NCBI RefSeq assembly: GCF_039595395.1
Contig: NZ_JBCNLP010000001.1
Location: forward strand, 2,170,001-2,234,000
DNA length: 64,000 nucleotides
Direction: 5' to 3'
From: Novosphingobium sp.
GTDB lineage: Bacteria; Pseudomonadota; Alphaproteobacteria; Sphingomonadales; Sphingomonadaceae
Below are positions 35,670-44,910 of the stretch, one piece after another. Both the position numbers and the translations under genes were made by a program. How positions within the stretch are numbered: the first letter of the stretch is position 1; each line of letters opens with the position of its first letter. Below the pieces are notes generated by a model, which saw nothing but the letters and a program-made list of their open reading frames with translations, ran no database searches and was not told where the DNA came from.

Positions 35670-37271
35670 TCAATGCGCGGGGCAGGCTTTTGGGGCCGGA
35701 CGCAGCAGAACACGGCCTGCCAGAGTGCCGGTGTTGGCATCGGACTCCACTGTCAGCCGCCCATTCACATAGAGCTGGCGCACCCCCACGCTGAGTTCGC
35801 GCGGATGGACGTAATCGGCACGCGGAGCGTAATGCGCCGGATCGATCACCGCCACATCGGCATAGTAACCCACGCGCAGATAGCCGCGATGGTCCAGTCT
35901 GTAGATATCGGCGGTGCGCCCGGTCGACTGGCGGATGAAACTGGCCAGATCGATCACATGGCGTTTCTGCACATATTGGGCGTATTTTTCGGGAAAGGTG
36001 GCGAATTGGCGGGGATGGCCGTCAGACCCGTCCGAGCTGGTGACGACCCATGGCTGCTTCATAAACAGATCCACATCGGCATCGATCATGTTGAAGGAGG
36101 CGATGGCGCCGCCATAATGCCTGTCGTCGCTGTTGGCGTCCTGCGTGATGATCTTCAGCGCGGCATCGAGAGGGCCCAGGTGCCAGGCTGCGGCCATCTG
36201 CTCCAGCGTCTTGCCGGTCCAGTCGAAGCCCGCCGAGATCAGCAGCATCTTGCCCGGCCCGCCCCTGCGGCGCATGTTTTTGTCCATTTCGGCCCGGATG
36301 CGGGCCATGGTGGCGGCATCGGCGAAGCGCTCCAGCATCTTTTTCGGTCCGCCATCGACCGACCAGCCGGGCAGCAGCGAAGCCTCAAGGCTCGATCCTG
36401 ATGCCAGCCACGGATACTGGTCGGCGGTGACATCCTGCCCGGCCTTGCGGGCCGCTTCGATCATGGCGATGACCTGAGGCGCCTGCCCCTGCACATCGAC
36501 GCCCAGTGCCTTGATATGGGCGAAATGGACGGGCATGCCTGCCTCTCGCCCGATGCGCAGCACCTCCTGCACCGATCCTTTCAGGCCGATGGTGTAGCTG
36601 GATTCATCGCGTTGATGCGTGTCGTAAAGGCCGCCGCGGATGGCCGCCTCGCGGGCGACAGCGATCACTTCCTCGGTCTTGGCGAAGCTCTGCGGGGGGT
36701 AAAACAGGCCGGTGGAGAGGCCGACCGCGCCCTCGCACATGCCTTTGGCGACCAGCGCCTTCATGCGATCCAGTTCGGCGGCATCGGGTGCGCGGGCGTC
36801 CTGACCCAGCACGCGCTGGCGGACCGCGCCAAAACCGATCATCGGCACCAGATTGGTGCCCACGCCGGCCTTGGTGCGCTGCGCGGCATAGTCGGCGATA
36901 TCGGGCGTGCCATAGCCATCGACGCCCACCAGGATCGTGCTGACGCCTTGCCGCGTCCATGGCGCATTGACCCGCACCGCAGCGTCGGGCGAGAGGATAT
37001 AGGTGTCGGGATGGCTATGCGCATCGATCAGGCCGGGGCTGACGATCATGCCTTTGGCGTCAACAGTTTGCGTGGCACGCAGCGGGCTGTGCGGGCCGAC
37101 ATAGAGGATGCGGTCGCCCTTGATCGCCACATCGCCCACGAAGGGCTTGCCGGTGCCGCCATCGTAGATCGTGCCGCCCTTGATCACGACATCGGCCTGA
37201 CCGGATGGCGCGGCAGCGCCTGTCAGCAAGGTGGTGGCCAGCATGAGAGCCGTGAGTTTGAAGCGTTTCAT
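35670..37271 (-). CDS. N-acyl-D-amino-acid deacylase-type amidohydrolase
   Basis: The 533-aa exported enzyme has a signal peptide (LMLATTLLTGAAA). The metal motif GLIDAHSHPD (His85, His87) is followed by GAVGLSTGLFYPP, HFAHIKALG and SSDGSDGHPR, the D-aminoacylase pattern. It removes N-acyl groups from D-amino acids such as N-acetyl-D-glutamate, or cleaves D-residue-containing dipeptides. It lies 29 bp downstream of a dicarboxylate symporter in the same direction and fits D-amino-acid salvage. Substrate specificity cannot be read from sequence alone. Confidence 0.85.
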   Translation of the reverse strand: MKRFKLTALMLATTLLTGAAAPSGQADVVIKGGTIYDGGTGKPFVGDVAIKGDRILYVGPHSPLRATQTVDAKGMIVSPGLIDAHSHPDTYILSPDAAVRVNAPWTRQGVSTILVGVDGYGTPDIADYAAQRTKAGVGTNLVPMIGFGAVRQRVLGQDARAPDAAELDRMKALVAKGMCEGAVGLSTGLFYPPQSFAKTEEVIAVAREAAIRGGLYDTHQRDESSYTIGLKGSVQEVLRIGREAGMPVHFAHIKALGVDVQGQAPQVIAMIEAARKAGQDVTADQYPWLASGSSLEASLLPGWSVDGGPKKMLERFADAATMARIRAEMDKNMRRRGGPGKMLLISAGFDWTGKTLEQMAAAWHLGPLDAALKIITQDANSDDRHYGGAIASFNMIDADVDLFMKQPWVVTSSDGSDGHPRQFATFPEKYAQYVQKRHVIDLASFIRQSTGRTADIYRLDHRGYLRVGYYADVAVIDPAHYAPRADYVHPRELSVGVRQLYVNGRLTVESDANTGTLAGRVLLRPAPKACPAH

Positions 37272-37300
37272 CGCAAGCGGGCCTTTCGCGGGGGGATAGG

Positions 37301-38509
37301 TTATTGGCTGCGCGCCACGGCGGTGGTGACGGCCAGATTGGCGCTGGCGCTGGCAACGGTGCGGGTCATGTCGAGCAGGCGGTCGAAGGGCAGCACGAAG
37401 CCCACCACCAGCGCGCAGCGCTCGGGCGAGACGCCGACCGCCGACATCACCGCGCTCAGCATAAAGAGCGAGGCCGCCGGGATCGGCGCTGTACCGAAAG
37501 CGGCGAGCACGCCGGTCAGCAGCACGATGGCCAGCATCGGCAGATCGGGCGTGATGCCCAGCGCCTGAAGCGCGAACATGCTGAGCAGGCCGACATACAT
37601 CGCCGTGCCATCCTTGCCGATGCTCGCCCCGATGGGCAGCACGGTGGAGGCGACGGCCGGATCGACGCCCAGTCCCTCACGCGAAACCTTCAGCGCGGCG
37701 GGCAGGGTTGCCGCCGAGGAAGCCGTGGAAAAGGCGACCAGCAGCGCTTCGGGGATGGCGCGGAAGAAGCGGGTGGGGCTCATGCGGCCCAAAGTCGTCA
37801 CCAATGGGGCGTGGACCAGCAGCATCTGCGCCACGACGCCCAGCATCACGCCCGCCGCCAGCCAGCCCATATTGGCAAAGACCGCCACGCCGAATTTGGC
37901 CACCGCATTGCCGATCAGGGCCAGCACGCCAAAAGGGGTGACCTCCATCACCAGCCGCACCATCTGGAACAGCACCGCATTGGCCGAGCGCAGCCCATGC
38001 GCCATCGCGCGGCCCTGCCTGCCCGCTGTCATGGTTGCAAGGCCAAGCAGCACCGAGAAGAAAATGATCGCCAACATATCGCCCTGCGCCAGAGCGGCCA
38101 GAATGTTGGTGGGCACGATGGCCAGCAGTTGCTCGCCAAGGCTGGGCGTCGGGCCGAGCGCATGGGGCGGCAACTGCCCCAGCTTGGCGCCGAGGCCGGG
38201 ATGCAGCACCAGCCCGATCGCCATGCCCAGCGAGACCGCGCAGATGGTGGTGAGCGCAAACAGGCCCAGCGTCCGTGCGCCAACCGCGCCCAGTCGGCGC
38301 GGGTCGGCCATGGCAGCCACGCCGCTGGCGATGCTGATCAGCACCACCGGCACCACCAGCATGCGGATCAGCCGCATAAAGAGGTCGCCGATGAAGCTGA
38401 TGCCGCTGACAAAGCTCGGCGCCGTCAGCCCCAGCAGCACGCCCAGCAGCAGCGCCCCCAGCACTCTTAGCCACAGGGGCCACGCCAGCCAGCGCTTCAC
38501 GATCACCAT
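37301..38509 (-). CDS. Dicarboxylate/amino acid:cation symporter (DAACS family)
   Basis: The 402-aa membrane protein follows the GltP/DctA pattern: LIRMLVVPVVLISIASGVA, the serine-rich loop AFSTASSAATLPAAL, and TTICAVSLG. The start at 38509 (MVIVKRWLAW) has AGGAAG upstream; longer frames add an unlike N-terminus. It probably imports glutamate, D-glutamate or another dicarboxylate with Na+ or H+. Its place between dgcN-like and D-aminoacylase genes suggests the cargo is D-glutamate or an acylated form. Confidence 0.88.
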   Translation of the reverse strand: MVIVKRWLAWPLWLRVLGALLLGVLLGLTAPSFVSGISFIGDLFMRLIRMLVVPVVLISIASGVAAMADPRRLGAVGARTLGLFALTTICAVSLGMAIGLVLHPGLGAKLGQLPPHALGPTPSLGEQLLAIVPTNILAALAQGDMLAIIFFSVLLGLATMTAGRQGRAMAHGLRSANAVLFQMVRLVMEVTPFGVLALIGNAVAKFGVAVFANMGWLAAGVMLGVVAQMLLVHAPLVTTLGRMSPTRFFRAIPEALLVAFSTASSAATLPAALKVSREGLGVDPAVASTVLPIGASIGKDGTAMYVGLLSMFALQALGITPDLPMLAIVLLTGVLAAFGTAPIPAASLFMLSAVMSAVGVSPERCALVVGFVLPFDRLLDMTRTVASASANLAVTTAVARSQ

Positions 38510-38585
38510 GCTTTTCGCTTCCTTGCCCACGCTTGTGTTTTGCGTGTCATCCCGCCTTGCCATCCATTTGACAAGGCCCGCTTTG

Positions 38586-39596
38586 TCAGGCCGCTTGCAC
38601 GCCCAGCAATTGGTCGAGAATGTCGCTGACACCCATCGCATAGGGATCGCTGCAGGGCAGGCCCATACGCGTTTCGGTCTCGCGGCAGAGGCGGCGGGCG
38701 GCCTCGGGCTCCATCGCCGAGGTGTTGAGCGCAATGCCCACCGCGCGCACCTGAGGGTTCGTCAGGCGGGCAACGCGCAGATTGGCCTCAAGGCAGTCCT
38801 CCAGCGCGGGCAGGCCGTAATGGGGCAGGCCGCGCATATGCTGGCGCGCGGGATCATGGCACAGCACCAGCGCATCGGGCTGGGCGCCATGCAGCAGGCC
38901 GGTCGAGACCCCGGCGAAAGAGGGATGGAACAGCGAGCCCTGACCCTCGATCAGATCCCAGCCGCCGTCATGGCGCTCGGGGCTGATCTGCTCGATGGCG
39001 CCGGAGATGAAATCCGCCACCACAGCGTCCAGCGGCACACCCGATCCGGCGATGAGGATACCGGTCTGGCCGGTGGCGCGGAAATCGGCGGCGACGCCCC
39101 GCGCGCGCAGACCTTTCTCAAGGCACAGCGTGGTATACATCTTGCCCACCGAGCAATCGGTGCCCACCGTGAGCAGGCGATTGCCCGCACGCTTGCGGCC
39201 ATTGCCGACGGGGATATCGGGGCGCGGATCGCGCACATCGTGCAGGCTGCGGCCAAGGCGCTTGGCGGCTTCAACCAGTTCGGGCACATCCTTCAGACGC
39301 TGATGCAGGCCCGAGGCGATGTCGAGCCCTGCCTCCATCGCGGCCAGGGCATCGGCCACCAGATCCTCGCCCATGCGGCCCCCGGCATTGGCCACGCCCA
39401 GCACCAGAGTGCGCGCGCCTGCCGCCACGCCCTCGGCCAAAGTCTGGCGGGGCAGGCCGAGAGTTAGCGGGCAATCGTCATGGCGGAATTCGCCGGTGCA
39501 ATCCTGCGGGCGGAAGGCGGCCAGACCTCGGGAAGTCTTGATGCCGATCTCGTCACGCGAATGGCCGATGTAGAGTAGATAGGGAGAAAGGATCAT
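38586..39596 (-). CDS. dgcN: DgcN-like D-glutamate N-acetyltransferase (DUF1611 family)
   Basis: The 336-aa protein begins ILSPYLLYIGHSRDEIGIKTSRG, the family start, split here across residues 2-24. A P-loop-like motif (GTDCSVGKMYTT, 145-156) follows, then DLIEGQGSLFHPSFAGV. DUF1611 proteins include DgcN, which acetylates D-glutamate so that DgcA can racemise it to N-acetyl-L-glutamate. The start at 39596 is chosen because the longer N-terminus is atypical. A 16-bp motif 83-98 bp upstream is shared with the AmpG region. The pairing with a DgcA-like epimerase, a symporter and a D-aminoacylase makes the assignment likely. Confidence 0.8.
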   Translation of the reverse strand: MILSPYLLYIGHSRDEIGIKTSRGLAAFRPQDCTGEFRHDDCPLTLGLPRQTLAEGVAAGARTLVLGVANAGGRMGEDLVADALAAMEAGLDIASGLHQRLKDVPELVEAAKRLGRSLHDVRDPRPDIPVGNGRKRAGNRLLTVGTDCSVGKMYTTLCLEKGLRARGVAADFRATGQTGILIAGSGVPLDAVVADFISGAIEQISPERHDGGWDLIEGQGSLFHPSFAGVSTGLLHGAQPDALVLCHDPARQHMRGLPHYGLPALEDCLEANLRVARLTNPQVRAVGIALNTSAMEPEAARRLCRETETRMGLPCSDPYAMGVSDILDQLLGVQAA

Positions 39597-39678
39597 GGCG
39601 TGCCTGTTTGCGTAGAAGGTGTGCAAACAAGCCTATCGAGAGCGCGGGGCGGGCACCAATAGCCTTGCTCCCGCACCC

Positions 39679-39694
39679 TATAGATGGCGGTTAT
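39679..39694 (-). promoter_or_regulatory. Candidate LysR-type operator upstream of dgcN
   Basis: TATAGATGGCGGTTAT contains ATA-N9-TAT with a T-N11-A core (T39681 to A39693). It overlaps the LysR stop and lies 83-98 bp before the dgcN start. The same sequence with one change occurs at 46550-46565 upstream of the AmpG-like gene, in the same orientation relative to that minus-strand gene. Confidence 0.55.
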
Positions 39695-40575
39695 AAGGCG
39701 TCGATGATCGCTGTTAGCCTGTCGAGGAAGTCGCTCATGGCCTGCGAGGGCGGGCGGCTCTGCAGGAAGACGGCGTTGATATCATAGGCAATCGCCGGTT
39801 GCAGCGGGCGGTAGGAGAGGCCCCTTTCGCGCGCCGCCTCGGCAGTGAAATTGTCGACGATAGCCATGCCGACCCCGGCCTTCACCAGACCAGCGGCAAC
39901 ATAATAGGTGCGCGCCGACACCGTTTCCTGAAGGGTGACGCCCAGCCGCTCCATTTCGCCCGAGAGCAGCCAGCCCAAGGGCCCGGCCTGAACGGGGCTG
40001 ATAAAGCGCTGGCCGTCCAGACTGTCGAGCGAGAGGCGGGGCGGGGCCTCGGGCATATCCTCCTCGCGGTAGAGGACCACCAGCTCACCCTCGCCGATCA
40101 CGCGGTGAGCGACAGGCGCGCCGGGTGGGACATGGAAGCTGATCGCCACATCGGTCTCGCGCTCATAGAGTTTGCGCAGGATTTCATCGTGATGCAGCGT
40201 TTGCAGGTCGAAGAGCACCTCGCTGTGCTGGCGTAAATAGCTGGCCACCGCCTGAGGGATCAGATCCAGCCCCAGCGAGGGCAGCGCCGACACCCGCAGC
40301 ACCGCGCCGCGCCCATCGCGCAGATTGCGGCTGGTCTGGCGCAGCGAGCGGACCTTGTCATGCACCTCGGCCACTTCGGCGAAAAGGGCATGGGCATCCT
40401 GTGTGGGCACCAGTCGCCCGCGTGTGCGCTGGAACAGTTCGAGGCCCAAAGTCTGTTCGGCATGGCGCAGCACCTTGGAAACCGAGGGCTGCGAGACATT
40501 CAGCGCATTGGCCGCGGCGCTGACCGAGCCATGGACATAGACCGCATGGAAGATTTCGATGTGCCGAAAATTCAT
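39691..40575 (-). CDS. LysR-family transcriptional regulator, probable regulator of the D-glutamate genes
   Basis: The 294-aa protein has an N-terminal winged helix (MNFRHIEIFHAVYVHGSVSA, then AANALNVSQPSVSKVLRHAE) and a substrate-binding domain (LHHDEILRKLYERETDVAIS). It is immediately upstream of dgcN on the same strand and divergent from a TonB receptor. The family usually binds T-N11-A motifs, and such a motif lies just past its stop. In other bacteria a local regulator controls dgcN-dgcA; whether this is an orthologue is inference. Confidence 0.85.
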   Translation of the reverse strand: MNFRHIEIFHAVYVHGSVSAAANALNVSQPSVSKVLRHAEQTLGLELFQRTRGRLVPTQDAHALFAEVAEVHDKVRSLRQTSRNLRDGRGAVLRVSALPSLGLDLIPQAVASYLRQHSEVLFDLQTLHHDEILRKLYERETDVAISFHVPPGAPVAHRVIGEGELVVLYREEDMPEAPPRLSLDSLDGQRFISPVQAGPLGWLLSGEMERLGVTLQETVSARTYYVAAGLVKAGVGMAIVDNFTAEAARERGLSYRPLQPAIAYDINAVFLQSRPPSQAMSDFLDRLTAIIDAL

Positions 40576-40978
40576 GAAGGCAGCATGATTGCTCTCAAGT
40601 GGTCTGGCGTCAAGTGGTAGCTCTTCCCTTGCAAATGCCGGAATCCTGCACCTTATGCCCTAAGTCTATGGATAACCCAACAATAGGAACGGTCTGGGCG
40701 ATTGACGGAAACAAGCGGCAGGTGCAGCCTGATACCAATTAAGGACCGGTTCGAAAGATTAGCCGTCCTCGATTGCAACATCATGACCATGGCCGGGCTG
40801 GGCAACAGTCAAGGCCATGGCACGCGGATCGGGCGGCACATGCATGACCGCCCGGACGCGAAAACAGGAGGGAGGCTGACGTGAAGGCGCAGGGAACATC
40901 AAGCGTGCAGGACTGGAATCCGCCATGGTTTGTGGCGCGGTCAACCTGTTACGAACATTGAGCATGGGGGCTCCGGAA
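40576..40978. other. Divergent promoter region, LysR / TonB receptor
   Basis: The 403-base gap holds no credible gene; reading frames are short and unlike protein. It contains CTATGGATAACC at about 40667-40678, loosely like half of the dgcN motif but without the second half at the right spacing. GGAGGGAGG near 40870 lies before a short frame with no support. Promoters for both neighbours must lie here. Confidence 0.5.
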
Positions 40979-43822
40979 ATGAATCGAGCACATAAGCGCA
41001 TGATTGCCAGCGGTGCGCTGGCGGTGGCCCTGGTATGGGGCCCCACGATAGCCCAGGCGCAGGACAGCACCCCGGCCGGGAGCGACGAGCCCAAGGCCGA
41101 AGAACAGGTCAACAGCGACATTCTGGTGACCGGATCGCGCATCGTGCGTTCGGGCTTCCAGTCCCCTACGCCGCTCAATGTGATCGGTGAGACCGAGTTG
41201 CGCACCCAGTCGGTCAGCAACAATGTGGCCGATTTCGTCAACACGTTGCCTGCCGTGGCGGGATCGACGCGGCCGGCGAACTCGCGTCTGGCGATTTCCT
41301 CGGGTCTGGCGGGCATCAATGCTCTGAACCTGCGCAATCTGGGCACGACGCGCACGCTGGTGCTGCTGGATGGGCATCGCTCGGTGGGGTCGGACATCAC
41401 GGGTGATGTTGACGTCAACGATTTTCCGCAGGATCTCATCAAGCGGGTCGAAATTGTCACCGGCGGCGCCTCGGCGGCTTATGGTTCGGATGCTGTCTCG
41501 GGCGTGGTCAACTTCGTGCTGGACAAGGGCTTCACCGGCCTGCGGATGAATGTTGAATCCGGCTTTAACCAGAAGGGCGATGGCTTCAACTACAAGGGCA
41601 GCGTCGCGGCGGGCATGAAGTTTTCAGGCGGGCGCGGCCATGTTCTGCTCGACGGCGAATGGGCGCATAAGGACGGCATTTTCGATGCCAGCAAATATAG
41701 CTGGAACCAGAATGGCGACCGCCTGCTCACCAACCCCGGCTATTCTGCCACCAATGGGCAGCCGCAATATCTGGTCGTGACAGGCGCGGGCACCAACAAC
41801 ACGTTGCCCGGCGGCATCATCAACGCTTCGGCGGGCGCCACCGCCAATGCGCTGCGCGGCATCTACTTTGGCGCCAATGGCACGGTCAACCGCTACAATT
41901 ACGGCACCACCTCGAACACCACCACCTCGGTTGGCGGCAACTGGGCCCTGGCCGATGGCAACCGCCGCATCGGTCTGGACGCGCAGGAAGACCGCCGGGG
42001 CGTGTTTGGGCGCACCAGCTTTGAAGTGTCCGATGCGCTCAACATCTATGGTGAGGCCTCCTACAACTGGCACCACACGGTGTTCAATGCGGGCCCTTCG
42101 CTGATTTCATCGGCCACCCTGCAGGCAACCAACCCTTACGTGCAGCAGACTTTGGGCAGCCTGCTCACCGGCACCAACACCATCACCGTGGGCAGCTCGA
42201 ACGCGGGTTTCCCCTATCGCGTCAATGACAACACCCGCAGCGTGCAGCGCTATGTGCTGGGCGGTGACGGCAAGTTCGAATGGCTGGGCAAGACCTTCCG
42301 CTGGACCAGCTATGCGCAATATGGCGTGACCAACACGCATGAGATGGAGCGCAACATCATCAACAACGCCAATCTGGCGCTGGCGCTCGATGCGGTGTCG
42401 GCTCCGGCGGGCAATGCGCTGGGCGTGGCGGCGGGGACGGTTGTGTGCCGCTCCAGCCTGACCAACACTGGCAATGGCTGTTCGCCGCTCAACATCCTTG
42501 GCACCAATGTGTCGAGCGCCTCGGCTTTGGGCTATGTGCTGGGCAACCCCTATCGCAACCAGACCTTCAAGCAGACCGTGGCGGAAGCGAACCTTTCGGT
42601 CGATCCCTTCAGCACCTGGGCGGGGGCGGTGTCGCTCTCCACCGGCTTTGCCTATCGGCGCGAGCAGGTCTCGGGCTATGTGCCCTCCCAGTATCAGACC
42701 GGCTGGTCGGTGGGCAATTTCCTGCCGACGTTTGGCAGCTATGACGTCAAGGAAGGCTACATCGAAACCGTGGTCCCGCTGGGGATGGGGCTGACCATCA
42801 ACGGGGCCGGACGTTTCACCGGCTATTCCACCTCGGGCTATGTCACCACCTGGAAGGGCGGCGCCACCTTCCAGCCGATCCATGACATCACGCTGCGCTT
42901 CACCCGCTCGCGCGATATCCGGGCGCCCAATCTGAGCGAACTCTATCAGGCGGGCACCTCGCGCACCAACACGCTCAACGATCCTTTCAACGGCAATGCG
43001 GTCACCAGCTTCCTGGAGGTGACCACCGGCAACCGCAATCTGAAGCCGGAAATCGCCAACACGCTGACCTTCGGCGGGGTGGTGCAGCCGCGCTTCATTC
43101 CGGGGCTGAGCCTGTCGACCGACTATTACGACATCCAGATCAGCGGCGCGATCGGTCAGGTCTATTCGCAGGAGATCGTCAACCGCTGCTACAACGGGCT
43201 GACGGCCTATTGCTCGGCGATCACGCGCACGCCCAATGGGGTGACGCAGTTGACGGTGAACCTCAGCCCCTTCAACTTCTCGACCATCCATGCTCGCGGC
43301 ATCGATTTCGAGGCGTCGTATCAACTGCCGCTCAGCCGCATTTCGCTGCCGGGTGAACTGTCGCTGCGCGGCATGGCCACGAAATATCTGAAGGATTACA
43401 TCAACAACGGTATCGACCGGCCCATCGATTATGTCGGCTCGATGAGCGATGGCGTGCCGCAGTGGATCTATCGCTTTGCGGCAACCTATACGCTGAAAGA
43501 CTTCACCAGTGCGCTGGTGGTGCGCGGCGTCTCGCCCGGCACGATCAGCAACAGCTATGTCCAGTGCGCCAGCGGCTGCCCGGCCAGCACCACCTCCTAC
43601 CCCACCATCGACCAGAACCATGTCGGCGGGGCGACCTATCTGGACCTTTCGCTCTCGCGCAAGGTGCCGCTGGGCCGTTCCTCGCTGGAGGTCTATTTCA
43701 ACATCACCAACCTGCTCGACAAGGATCCGCCGATCGTCGCCAGCGGCGGTCTTTCGACCACCGGCAGCTATTTCGATCTGCTGGGTCGCAGCTTCCGCAT
43801 GGGGCTGCGCCTCCAGCTCTGA
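40979..43822 (+). CDS. TonB-dependent outer-membrane receptor
   Basis: The 947-aa receptor has a signal peptide ending near TIAQAQ and a TonB-box-like DILVTGSRIVRSG. The plug reads TLVLLDGHRSVGSD and EIVTGGASAAYGSDAVSGVV. The barrel ends in RMGLRLQL. The ATG at 40979 is chosen for GGGGG about 8 bases upstream; longer starts lack support. The plug wording is typical of large sphingomonad receptors of the Oar/peptide or glycan type. It is divergent from the LysR regulator of the dgc genes, so it may import peptidoglycan fragments or peptides for that system, by inference only. Confidence 0.9.
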   Translation: MNRAHKRMIASGALAVALVWGPTIAQAQDSTPAGSDEPKAEEQVNSDILVTGSRIVRSGFQSPTPLNVIGETELRTQSVSNNVADFVNTLPAVAGSTRPANSRLAISSGLAGINALNLRNLGTTRTLVLLDGHRSVGSDITGDVDVNDFPQDLIKRVEIVTGGASAAYGSDAVSGVVNFVLDKGFTGLRMNVESGFNQKGDGFNYKGSVAAGMKFSGGRGHVLLDGEWAHKDGIFDASKYSWNQNGDRLLTNPGYSATNGQPQYLVVTGAGTNNTLPGGIINASAGATANALRGIYFGANGTVNRYNYGTTSNTTTSVGGNWALADGNRRIGLDAQEDRRGVFGRTSFEVSDALNIYGEASYNWHHTVFNAGPSLISSATLQATNPYVQQTLGSLLTGTNTITVGSSNAGFPYRVNDNTRSVQRYVLGGDGKFEWLGKTFRWTSYAQYGVTNTHEMERNIINNANLALALDAVSAPAGNALGVAAGTVVCRSSLTNTGNGCSPLNILGTNVSSASALGYVLGNPYRNQTFKQTVAEANLSVDPFSTWAGAVSLSTGFAYRREQVSGYVPSQYQTGWSVGNFLPTFGSYDVKEGYIETVVPLGMGLTINGAGRFTGYSTSGYVTTWKGGATFQPIHDITLRFTRSRDIRAPNLSELYQAGTSRTNTLNDPFNGNAVTSFLEVTTGNRNLKPEIANTLTFGGVVQPRFIPGLSLSTDYYDIQISGAIGQVYSQEIVNRCYNGLTAYCSAITRTPNGVTQLTVNLSPFNFSTIHARGIDFEASYQLPLSRISLPGELSLRGMATKYLKDYINNGIDRPIDYVGSMSDGVPQWIYRFAATYTLKDFTSALVVRGVSPGTISNSYVQCASGCPASTTSYPTIDQNHVGGATYLDLSLSRKVPLGRSSLEVYFNITNLLDKDPPIVASGGLSTTGSYFDLLGRSFRMGLRLQL

Positions 43823-43841
43823 TCCTGCCTCGGGCAGAGTG

Positions 43842-43885
43842 GAAAGGCCGGGGCACCGCAGGAGGGTGGCCCGGCCTTTCTTTAT
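43842..43885 (+). terminator. Rho-independent terminator after the TonB receptor
   Basis: GAAAGGCCGGG (43842-43852) pairs with CCCGGCCTTTC (43870-43880), an 11-bp stem with a 17-nt loop followed by TTTAT. It starts 20 bases after the stop and ends before the convergent serine hydrolase gene. Confidence 0.8.
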
Positions 43886-43893
43886 GGGGGTGT

Positions 43894-44910
43894 TCAGTCT
43901 GGCGCGAAGGCCGCGATCACCGCATCGCCGGTGGCGGGGCGCAGGGTAAAGATGCCGCTGTCAAAATGACGCGTGGGGTGGACGCGGTTGGTCAGCAGCG
44001 TCCAGGCCAGCCCCTTCTCGAAATCGACCCAAAGCCCGGTGCCGGTAAAGCCGGTGTGGCCGATGGTGGCGCGTGAGCAGATCTCCCCGCCCGACCAGCC
44101 GGGGAAGGCATGCTCCCAACCGGCGGTGCGGTGATGGGCGTAGGGGGTGCTGATGGCCGAAAGCCCGGCCTCCGACATGCCCGAACCGTCCAGCAGGCTC
44201 AGCGCGAAATCCAGCACGCCATCCACCGTGCCGAACAGCCCGGCATGGCCCGCCGCTCCGCCCAGCGCATAGGCGTTTTCATCATGCACCTGCCCCTTCA
44301 TGATCTGCCCGCGCCACATGCAATGCTCGGTGGCGACACTCATCGCGGGGTCGGGATGGAAGGTGAGCCCCGGGGGCAGGGGCAGCGTATCGAAAGGCTG
44401 GCCGGTGATGCGCTCGATGGCGATGCCCAGCAGGATGTAGTTGATGTCCGAATAGACCGGCGGCCCAGCTTTCCATTCGCGTTGCAATACAAAGGCCTTC
44501 AGCCGCGCCGGATCGTCGCCATAGGTGTAGATCGGCTCGACGGCGGGGAAATGGGTGTGATGCGTCAGGCAGTCGCGGAAGGTGATGCGGCGTTCCGGAG
44601 CATTCAGCACATCATATTGCCGCAGATCGGGGATGGCGGTGATGATCGGCGCATCCAGATCGATAAGCCCTTCGTCGGCCAGCTTCAGCACGGCGGTGGT
44701 GGTGGCGATCACCTTGCTGACCGAGGCGAGATCAAACCAGTGTTCGCGGGTCAGCGCCTCGGGCTCGGGTTCGCGCGCGGCCAATCCCGCCCAGCGCACG
44801 GCGCGGCTACCATCGGCGCGCACCACGCCCAGCGTGGCGCCGGGGATCAGCCCCTGCGCCACGCTGGCGGCGGCGGGGGCGAAGGCGGCGTCGATCATCG
44901 TGTCACTCAT
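43894..44910 (-). CDS. Beta-lactamase-fold serine hydrolase
   Basis: The 338-aa protein has the class C-type motifs SVSK (Ser63-Lys66), YSD at 153-155 in place of YxN, and HTGFTGTG as the KTG-like triad. It has no signal peptide, so it is likely cytoplasmic. Its ATG overlaps the stop of an AmpG-like permease (ATGA), so the two are translated together. The pairing suggests an amidase or peptidase acting on imported muropeptides, or an esterase. It is not expected to be a resistance beta-lactamase. Confidence 0.82.
   Translation of the reverse strand: MSDTMIDAAFAPAAASVAQGLIPGATLGVVRADGSRAVRWAGLAAREPEPEALTREHWFDLASVSKVIATTTAVLKLADEGLIDLDAPIITAIPDLRQYDVLNAPERRITFRDCLTHHTHFPAVEPIYTYGDDPARLKAFVLQREWKAGPPVYSDINYILLGIAIERITGQPFDTLPLPPGLTFHPDPAMSVATEHCMWRGQIMKGQVHDENAYALGGAAGHAGLFGTVDGVLDFALSLLDGSGMSEAGLSAISTPYAHHRTAGWEHAFPGWSGGEICSRATIGHTGFTGTGLWVDFEKGLAWTLLTNRVHPTRHFDSGIFTLRPATGDAVIAAFAPD

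Noticed and set aside
40667..40678. CTATGGATAACC as a third copy of the dgcN motif
   Set aside because: Only one half matches; the GGTTAT half is absent at the right spacing.
43894..44910. Calling the serine hydrolase an antibiotic-resistance beta-lactamase
   Set aside because: It lacks a signal peptide and YxN, and is coupled to an AmpG-like permease.
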